This document shows positions 7,071-12,219 of a stretch of 15,086 nucleotides of DNA, one piece after another (within the stretch, counting starts at the first letter, position 1; each line of letters starts with the position of its first letter). This stretch comes from Eubacteriales Family XIII. Incertae Sedis bacterium (GTDB lineage: Bacteria > Bacillota > Clostridia > Peptostreptococcales > Anaerovoracaceae): assembly GCA_031263875.1 (NCBI GenBank), contig JAISEX010000244.1, forward strand, positions 1 through 15,086, in the 5' to 3' direction. The notes under the pieces are model-generated. The model ran no database searches and had not been told where the DNA came from. It saw only the letters and a list, made by a program, of their open reading frames with translations. The translations under genes were made by a program, and so were the position numbers.

Positions 7071-7500
7071 TGGGTTTAATTCTCCGCGACTTGCCTCGTT
7101 TTTGGTTTGAGCGAGGCGAGTGGGGGAGATATGCTGTCGATTTGTTGTAAGGGAATCCTGATTTTCAAGGCGTAATTCTTCGCAGCTTGTCGTGTTTTGG
7201 TTTGAGCGAGGCGGGTGGAGGTGGCCCGCTGTAGGTTTGTTGTAAAAGAATCCTCATTTTTAGGGCTTAATTCTTTGTAGTTTGCCGTGGTTTGGTTCAA
7301 TGAAACGAGTGAAGCGGATATCCCGCAGTTTTGTTGTAAGGGAGCTGTCATTCTTTTGGGGTTTGATTTTCTGCGGTTTGCCGCGTTTTTGGTTTGAGCG
7401 AGGCGGGTGGAGGTGGCCCGCTGTAGGTTTGTTGTAAAAGAATCCTCATTTTTAGGGCGTAATTCTTCGCGGCTTGCTGCGTTTTGGTTCAAGCAAGGCG
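7071..7500. repeat. Tandem array of ~96-bp units between rsmG and parA
   Basis: About 4.5 imperfect units. The landmark TAATTCT (TGATTTT in the fourth unit) recurs at 7077, 7173, 7268, 7364 and 7460, giving periods of 96, 95, 96 and 96. Units contain TTGAGCGAGGCGGGTGGAGG, then a stem GCGGG/CCCGC, then TTTGTTGTAA. A 68-bp stretch at 7199-7266 is identical to 7391-7458, 192 bp away, which points to a recent two-unit duplication. A minus-strand frame stays open, but different units are read in different frames, so I regard the array as non-coding. Confidence 0.9.
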
Positions 7501-7780
7501 GGCGGGGGCAATACCGTGCAGTCTTGCCGCGGGAAGGTGCACATTAAATTTTTGAATGGGAAATTATTATTACTCCAGCGATTAAACATTGGATACAAAG
7601 TGACGTTCAGCGTATCGGTATGCAAGACCCAAAATGCAGTGATACTGGTAATATCGCGAGGCTTTGCAATGCAACTGCCCAAAGTTTAGTTGGCAGCGCA
7701 ATAAAACGCGTATGAATTGGAAGTTTTGCAACAAATTCATCATACAATCAATTACATATTATCGGAAAATATAATATAGT

Positions 7781-7810
7781 TTGACACTTCATATGGAACG
7801 TCATGAAAAT
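7781..7810 (+). promoter_or_regulatory. Possible sigma-A promoter in the parA upstream region
   Basis: A perfect -35 TTGACA (7781-7786) is followed after 18 bases by GAAAAT (7805-7810), a 4/6 match to the -10. Transcripts would run through the first parS toward parA. Confidence 0.3.
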
Positions 7811-7982
7811 GGTAAAAATATATGGTGGATTGCGGAAGGATAGATTTCAGCATGGCGTTAAAGCAACGACCGGAGAGGATATTCTTGATAAAATGTTACT
7901 TGACTATATTATTTCAATATGATAACATTAATATGCATTTCTTGCTTCACAAGAAGCTCCACAAGGGCAGTTTCTTTGAAAA

Positions 7983-7998
7983 TGTTTCACGTGAAACA
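7983..7998. promoter_or_regulatory. parS: parS site 1
   Basis: The 16-bp palindrome TGTTTCACGTGAAACA is identical to the B. subtilis consensus parS, the centromere-like site where ParB (Spo0J) loads before spreading. It lies 140 bp upstream of the parA start, with the matching ParB encoded downstream. Confidence 0.96.
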
Positions 7999-8039
7999 AG
8001 AGATACTATATCATCTTTGTTATATGAGCGTGAATAATA

Positions 8040-8055
8040 TGTTTCACGTGAAACA
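8040..8055. promoter_or_regulatory. parS: parS site 2
   Basis: A second perfect TGTTTCACGTGAAACA sits 57 bp after the first. It touches or overlaps the proposed -35 region of the parA promoter, so ParB bound here could repress parAB. Confidence 0.96.
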
Positions 8056-8081
8056 AATGAACGAAAAAGTGTTATGATAAT
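8049..8081 (+). promoter_or_regulatory. Possible parAB promoter overlapping parS 2
   Basis: The sequence TATGATAAT at 8073-8081 offers a good -10. Upstream, TGAAAC (8049-8054) is a weak -35 at 18-base spacing to TATGAT, and it lies inside parS 2. The predicted start would give a leader of ~40 bases containing the strong parA Shine-Dalgarno. Confidence 0.35.
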
Positions 8082-8122
8082 AGTGTTGTATAAGGAAGGT
8101 ACAGAACAAGGAGGACTTCACT

Positions 8123-8893
8123 TTGGGCAAAGCTATAGCGATATTCAATCAAAAAGGCGGTGTCGGCAAAACTACTACGAACATCAACCTCGCGGCCTGT
8201 CTTGCGCTCAAGAGAAAAAAAATACTCATAATGGATATTGATCCGCAGGGTAATACAACGAGCGGTATGGGATTCAAGAAAAATGAGCTGGTGAATACCA
8301 TGTATGATATTCTCATTGACGACAAGATAGACCCGAACGAGGCGATACTCGACACCTCAATAGAGAATCTGAAAATTTTACCGGCAAGCGTATCACTTGC
8401 GGGTGCGGAAATCGAACTCGTGCAGCTCGAATCCCGCGAACACCGGCTAAAAAAAGCCGTAGATCGAATCAAGGGCAATTATGATTATCTGTTTATCGAC
8501 TGCCCGCCATCACTCGGGTTGCTTACTATTAATTCGCTCACAGCAGTTGATAGCGTATTAATACCGATACAATGTGAGTTTTATGCGCTCGAAGGCGTCA
8601 GCCAACTGATGAGTACGATAGATTTAGTAAAACAAAACCTCAATCCCGGCCTGGAAATACAGGGCGTTATACTCAGCATGTTTGATGGACGAACGAATTT
8701 ATCGATACAAGTTGTCGAGGAAGTTAAGAAATATTTTAAAGAAAAAGTTTATACGACGGTAATACCGCGTAATGTAAGGCTTGCGGAAGCTCCGAGCTAT
8801 GGAATGCCGATTATGGAATACGATCCAAAGTCGCGAGGGGCAGAGGCATACATGGAATTCGCCGAAGAATTCCTCGAAGCTGAAGATCAATAA
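8123..8893 (+). CDS. parA: Chromosome partitioning ATPase ParA (Soj)
   Basis: ParA/Soj is a deviant Walker ATPase that binds DNA as an ATP dimer. It is released by ParB, driving origin segregation, and in B. subtilis it also modulates DnaA. The deviant Walker A motif KGGVGKT is at residues 11-17 with the signature Lys11. MDIDPQGN (Walker A' region) lies near 37-44. FIDCPPSLG (Walker B) is followed by the typical PIQCEFYALEG segment, and VIPRNVRLAEAPS-GMPI lies near the C-terminus. Length (256) matches chromosomal Soj. The start is TTG at 8123, supported by a perfect AAGGAGG at 8108-8114 with an eight-base spacer and by the family N-terminus. parB begins 12 bp after the stop, so they form an operon. 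Confidence 0.97.
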   Translation: MGKAIAIFNQKGGVGKTTTNINLAACLALKRKKILIMDIDPQGNTTSGMGFKKNELVNTMYDILIDDKIDPNEAILDTSIENLKILPASVSLAGAEIELVQLESREHRLKKAVDRIKGNYDYLFIDCPPSLGLLTINSLTAVDSVLIPIQCEFYALEGVSQLMSTIDLVKQNLNPGLEIQGVILSMFDGRTNLSIQVVEEVKKYFKEKVYTTVIPRNVRLAEAPSYGMPIMEYDPKSRGAEAYMEFAEEFLEAEDQ

Positions 8894-8904
8894 GGAGCTA
8901 TTAA

Positions 8905-9840
8905 ATGGCACAGAAGAAGCCAGCGCTGGGACGCGGCCTTGACGCACTTTTCCGCGATAGCAGCATAGAAGTTTCCGTAAAGCCGACCGCAGAAGTGCCT
9001 GCGAAAGCAAAAACAAAGGCAAGCAACGCCGAAAATAAAGAAATTTCACCGGAAAACAGCATTCTTTATATTGAAGTCGATGAAATAAAGCCAAATAAAT
9101 CGCAGCCACGACTCAGATTTGATGATGAGGCTATTCAAAATCTCGCGGAATCCATAGCGGCGCATGGTGTTTTGCAGCCAGTCATGCTGAAAAAAGTAAA
9201 GCAGGGGTACGAACTCGTAGCGGGTGAACGCCGCTGGCGCGCGGCGCGGAAAGCCGGGCTGAAAGAGATCCCGGCCATTGTGCGAAAACTGAGCGAGGAA
9301 GAAAATGCGCTCTTTGCGATAGTTGAGAATATGCAGAGAGAGGACTTAAATCCTCTCGAAGAAGCGAGAGCATACCGAAAGATCATCGATGATTTCGGCA
9401 TGACGCAGGAAGTTGTCGCAAAAAATGTCGGGAAAAGCCGCCCATATATCGCAAATGTGTTGCGAATATTGAAATTACCCGATGAAATACAGGAAATGAT
9501 CGAAAACGACGAGCTTACCGTCGGCCACGCCAACGCGCTCGGAATGATTGCCGATAGCGATACACAGATAGAAGTTGCGGCGCAAATAGTCAAATACGGG
9601 GCGTCGGTGCGCGAAGCGGAACGTCTTGCCGGCAGCGTTGGCGATAAATCGAGAAAATCTCAGAAAAAGAAGCATACCGCAAAGCCATCCGGGTTTGAAG
9701 AAGTGGAAGAAGAACTCACTTCGCTTCTCGGTACGCGCGTTACGATAGACGGAAATGAAGACGACGGGAACATCCGCGTCAAATATTATTCGCGGGATCA
9801 GCTTGAGGGACTTATCGACGATATACGACGATTGAAATAA
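8905..9840 (+). CDS. parB: Chromosome partitioning protein ParB (Spo0J)
   Basis: ParB is the CTP-dependent clamp that loads at parS and spreads. The 311-residue protein begins with the Lys/Arg-rich ParA-contacting tail containing GRGLDALF (9-16). Then come the CTP-binding N-terminal domain (IEVDEIKPNKSQPR, with GERRWRA at 107-113), ENMQREDLNP at 141-150, and the parS-reading helix-turn-helix around 167-190 (TQEVVAKNVGKSRPYIANVL). A Lys-rich linker spans 247-262 and the C-terminal dimerisation domain 264-311. The ATG at 8905 has AAGGAG at 8892-8897, overlapping the parA stop. The two perfect parS sites upstream fit this HTH class. No noc paralogue is present in the window. Confidence 0.97.
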   Translation: MAQKKPALGRGLDALFRDSSIEVSVKPTAEVPAKAKTKASNAENKEISPENSILYIEVDEIKPNKSQPRLRFDDEAIQNLAESIAAHGVLQPVMLKKVKQGYELVAGERRWRAARKAGLKEIPAIVRKLSEEENALFAIVENMQREDLNPLEEARAYRKIIDDFGMTQEVVAKNVGKSRPYIANVLRILKLPDEIQEMIENDELTVGHANALGMIADSDTQIEVAAQIVKYGASVREAERLAGSVGDKSRKSQKKKHTAKPSGFEEVEEELTSLLGTRVTIDGNEDDGNIRVKYYSRDQLEGLIDDIRRLK

Positions 9841-9961
9841 TAGGTTGCGGGTAGTAAATCGCATCCTCAATAATTATGCACTATTTACCCTGAGCCGAAA
9901 GAAAATATTAATATAAATTAGATATTATTCCAACACCAAAGAAGCCCAAAAGGAAATTCAA

Positions 9962-10696
9962 ATGAAATTTACTCAAATAAGGCATGCGACGTGTATCATC
10001 GAAGTGGATAATGTGAAATTTTTGCTCGATCCCATTCTCTATAAAAAGAGTACGTTAACGCCGATAAAGGGCGGCATCGATAAAAATAACCCTCTTGTGG
10101 ATATTTCAGTCGATAATGAAGTCCTAAAAAATATCGACGTGATATTGTTGACGCACCTTCATAGAGATCATTTTGACCCTGAAATACTCAATTTTTTTGG
10201 AAAGGATAAACCGGTTGTCTGTTGTGCGGATTATCATGGAAAATTAACGAAAGCGGGCTTTGAAAATCTCATTCCCGTAAAAGAGAAAGCCAAAATTGAA
10301 AATGTTGAAATAATACTGACTCACGGGAAGCATGGAACGGGTGCGGTTGGAATAAGTATGGGCAAATCTTACGGTTTTATTCTAAAAGCAAAAAATGAGG
10401 GCACCGTATACATAACCGGTGACACCATATGGTGCAAATGCGTGGAAAGGGCAATCGAAAATTATAAACCGAAATATGTTATAGGCTTTTCAGGCGCGGC
10501 AACAATTAAAAATACCCATATTACGCTGAACGAAAGCGATATCAAGAAAATAATGGAATCAAGTAAGACGGCAAAAATAATTATCAACCATATGGATGCG
10601 TGGAATCATTGTTTTCTTACGCGGGATACATTAAAAGAGATGATTCAAAGCGATAATCTATACATTCCAAATGACGGAGAAACAATAATAGCCTAA
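9962..10696 (+). CDS. MBL-fold metallo-hydrolase, substrate unknown
   Basis: A 244-residue metallo-beta-lactamase-fold protein. The metal-binding motif THLHRDH is at 64-70 (H65, H67, D69, H70). Further likely ligands are H121 or H124 (THGKHGTG), D154 (TGDT) and H210 (NHMD). It starts directly with the fold's first strand (IRHATCIIE, then FLLDP) and has no signal peptide, so it should be cytoplasmic. This pattern resembles the broad UlaG-like/Lactamase_B branch, whose members have very varied substrates; I cannot name the reaction. It follows parB after ~120 bp, is markedly AT-rich relative to its neighbours and is not part of the conserved origin cluster, so it may be a later arrival. An AAAGGA-type Shine-Dalgarno precedes the ATG. 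It converges with rnhA. Confidence 0.85.
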   Translation: MKFTQIRHATCIIEVDNVKFLLDPILYKKSTLTPIKGGIDKNNPLVDISVDNEVLKNIDVILLTHLHRDHFDPEILNFFGKDKPVVCCADYHGKLTKAGFENLIPVKEKAKIENVEIILTHGKHGTGAVGISMGKSYGFILKAKNEGTVYITGDTIWCKCVERAIENYKPKYVIGFSGAATIKNTHITLNESDIKKIMESSKTAKIIINHMDAWNHCFLTRDTLKEMIQSDNLYIPNDGETIIA

Positions 10697-10762
10697 AACA
10701 GGATAAATTGCACATATCAGGAGATACGAGGAGGATGGCCGGCTGCATTTTTCGCGCCGCGC

Positions 10763-11323
10763 TTAGCGTAAACCGTCGATGCCGTCATTCGCGAGTTTAT
10801 CAGCGCGGTTGTTCATTTCCGCACTATGAAGGAAGGTTTCATACGAGGTACCGGCGCCGTTGTTACTGGTAAACCGGTCGTAGGCTTTCCGAAGCGTCGC
10901 GTCGCCCGCGCTCAGATTCAAATGCCCTTTTATCAAGAAATAATGACAAATATGCTTGCCGGCCAAAGCAAGCAGACGTTCCCAGAGATCCCGGTTTTCA
11001 ACAGGCGCCTTTGCGCTCGTGCGCCAGCCGTTCTGCTGCCATTTCGCGTACCATTTCCGCTTCATGCAGTTCACGACATAGGAACTGTCGCTGTAAATAT
11101 TGACGATCAGGCCGTCCATCGTCAGCGCCTCAAGCGCGGAAATCAGCGCCGTCAGCTCCATGCGGTTGTTCGTCGTGTTCCGCTCGCCGCCGTGAAGCTC
11201 CTTCATATAGCCGCCGTATTCGAGTACAGCGCCCCACCCGCCGATATTTTTGTCATGTTGGTTGCCGGAACAGGCGCCGTCGGCGTAGATATGTACGGGC
11301 AGTTTGTTTTCATGTGTTGTCAT
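10763..11323 (-). CDS. rnhA: Ribonuclease HI
   Basis: RNase HI cleaves the RNA strand of RNA-DNA hybrids, removing R-loops and primer remnants. All four acidic catalytic residues are visible: D15 in YADGACSGN, E56 in NNRMELTAL, D79 in YSDSSYVV and D175 in NNRADKLA. His134 in IKGHL matches the catalytic-loop His. At 186 residues it exceeds the usual ~155 because about 30 extra residues lie between His134 and D175 (normally ~10 apart). This looks like a subfamily variant rather than damage, since both flanks are intact. It is encoded on the minus strand, convergent with the MBL gene. The ATG at 11323 has GGAG at 11335-11338 on the minus strand, 11 bases away. The symbol is by family. Confidence 0.93.
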   Translation of the reverse strand: MTTHENKLPVHIYADGACSGNQHDKNIGGWGAVLEYGGYMKELHGGERNTTNNRMELTALISALEALTMDGLIVNIYSDSSYVVNCMKRKWYAKWQQNGWRTSAKAPVENRDLWERLLALAGKHICHYFLIKGHLNLSAGDATLRKAYDRFTSNNGAGTSYETFLHSAEMNNRADKLANDGIDGLR

Positions 11324-11344
11324 CGTAAGTTTTTCTCCGGAACT

Positions 11345-11374
11345 ATTTTAGCATTATCCGGCGGAATCGGGCAA
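11345..11374 (-). promoter_or_regulatory. Candidate rnhA promoter
   Basis: On the minus strand, TTGCCC (11374-11369) and TAAAAT (11350-11345) are 18 bases apart, and the -10 is preceded by TGC, an extended -10 form. Transcription would begin close to the GGAG at 11335-11338, giving a very short leader. Confidence 0.35.
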
Positions 11375-11425
11375 GGGGCTTATCGGGTTTCGATGTCGCT
11401 ATAGACAGTAAAAGCAGCGAGCGCA

Positions 11426-11461
11426 GCCCGAAAATCCCCTGTTTGGAGTATTTTTTCGGGC
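11426..11461. repeat. Hairpin bordering dispersed repeat copy B
   Basis: GCCCGAAAA (11426-11434) pairs perfectly with TTTTCGGGC (11453-11461) over an 18-base loop. It lies at the distal edge of repeat copy B. Confidence 0.55.
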
Positions 11462-11557
11462 GCATGGGCACACGGGAATGGTTTTGTACGTAGTCGCAAA
11501 ACAGTCTTCCGCGCGGGCATTTACAAAAACAGCTTCGTATTTTGAGTGCCCCACCGG
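11458..11557 (-). repeat. Dispersed repeat, copy B
   Basis: The minus strand of this ~100-bp block matches 1886-1988 (copy A) with the same ordered words. It is therefore a second copy in opposite orientation about 9.5 kb away. As in copy A, a strong palindrome lies just outside the CCGGTGGGGCACTC end. Confidence 0.7.
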
Positions 11558-11568
11558 GCTATTCGCTT

Positions 11569-11599
11569 GTATCTTTTTTGCCTGTGGCAAAAAAGATAC
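11569..11599. repeat. Perfect 14-bp hairpin
   Basis: GTATCTTTTTTGCC (11569-11582) pairs with GGCAAAAAAGATAC (11586-11599) around a TGT loop. No U tract follows on either strand, so it is not a standard terminator. It sits next to repeat copy B in the position that the compound palindrome 1831-1889 takes next to copy A. Confidence 0.75.
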
Positions 11600-11649
11600 C
11601 GCTGCTATCCCTTGCGCGTCGCTCGGCTGACGCCTTGCTCCCTATGCGA

Positions 11650-11843
11650 GAAAAAACCCGACACGCCTGTCCTCACCACGGCGTCCCCGTTTCTCATACC
11701 AGCGCCAAAAGGAGCGGGCTGGCAAAACCGAGCGTGAGCGTCCTCATTATGCCGTCCTCCGGCTCCTTTGTGCGGGCAAAGAACCCGACCCGCCCCTCCT
11801 CACCACGGCGTACCTATTTACCGTACTTGCGCCAAAAGGCGCG
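11650..11843. repeat. Direct repeat with 127-bp offset
   Basis: About 67 bp at 11650-11716 recurs imperfectly at 11777-11843. Shared words are AACCCGAC, CCTCACCACGGCGT (11671 and 11798) and GCGCCAAAAGG (11702 and 11829), all at an offset of 127. Confidence 0.7.
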
Positions 11844-12077
11844 AGAAACAAAAGACAACGGGGGCATCCGTTCTCTGCCGCCACCCGCCACTCCCCCAAC
11901 TATCAATAACCCCCACCTTTTCACACCCCCGCAAACTCACCTTATTCCGGAGAAACAACGCGGCATTTTCGCGTGCGCGCGGAATCACATTATTCCTGAA
12001 AGAACAGCATGTTACGCTCTGGCTGCATTACAATTATCTGCCAAACGGCGTTTTTGCACGCATCTCGCGAGATTTTA

Positions 12078-12107
12078 TTCACATATAAATTTAAATTTTC
12101 CTATACT
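12078..12107 (+). promoter_or_regulatory. Candidate promoter of the SH3b-Big2-M23 gene
   Basis: TTCACA (12078-12083, 5/6 to -35) and TATACT (12102-12107, 5/6 to -10) are 18 bases apart. This predicts a leader of about 105 bases. The sequence turns from repeat-rich to AT-rich here, as expected for a promoter. Confidence 0.45.
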
Positions 12108-12219
12108 GTAAATTGAGTGAAGATTTATTTCGTAAGATATTTACATATTCATCACATTAATGCAAGCGCGATGCGATAGAATTATCATGTAAATTTGAAT
12201 TGTAGTAGGAGAATTGGAA

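Larger units (their letters stand above)
6864..8122. other. Long intergenic region between rsmG and parA
   Basis: About 1.26 kb without a convincing gene. It contains a weak hairpin (6974-7000), the 96-bp tandem array (7071-7500), an AT-rich section (about 7680-7980) with a TTGACA box, and two parS sites. The short open frames here have no ribosome binding site and no recognisable product. Confidence 0.7.
11324..12219. other. Repeat-rich intergenic region between rnhA and the surface-protein gene
   Basis: About 900 bp between two divergent genes. It contains a probable rnhA promoter, dispersed repeat copy B flanked by hairpins, a 127-bp-offset direct repeat and, at the right end, an AT-rich promoter region. 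One frame at 11542-12111 stays open on the + strand but runs through the repeats, has no ribosome binding site and is Pro/Arg/Ser-rich as expected for spurious translation. Nothing recognisable was found in about 11850-12070. Confidence 0.65.

Noticed and set aside
7076..7492. 138-residue minus-strand frame through the 96-bp array, possible repeat protein
   Set aside because: The 95-bp period between two units shifts the frame, so the same DNA unit is read as different peptides. No start signal.
7071..7500. Possible CRISPR array
   Set aside because: Whole ~96-bp units repeat without unique spacers, and no cas genes are in the window.
6864..8122. Search for oriC / DnaA boxes near parS
   Set aside because: No clear TTATCCACA-type cluster was seen; only isolated partial matches such as TTATCCG within rsmG.
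10826..11404. 192-residue + strand frame
   Set aside because: Antisense to rnhA, which has all catalytic residues.
11542..12111. 189-residue open frame between rnhA and the surface-protein gene
   Set aside because: It runs through the perfect hairpin and the direct repeat, lacks a ribosome binding site and has the Pro/Arg/Ser composition of spurious GC-rich translation.
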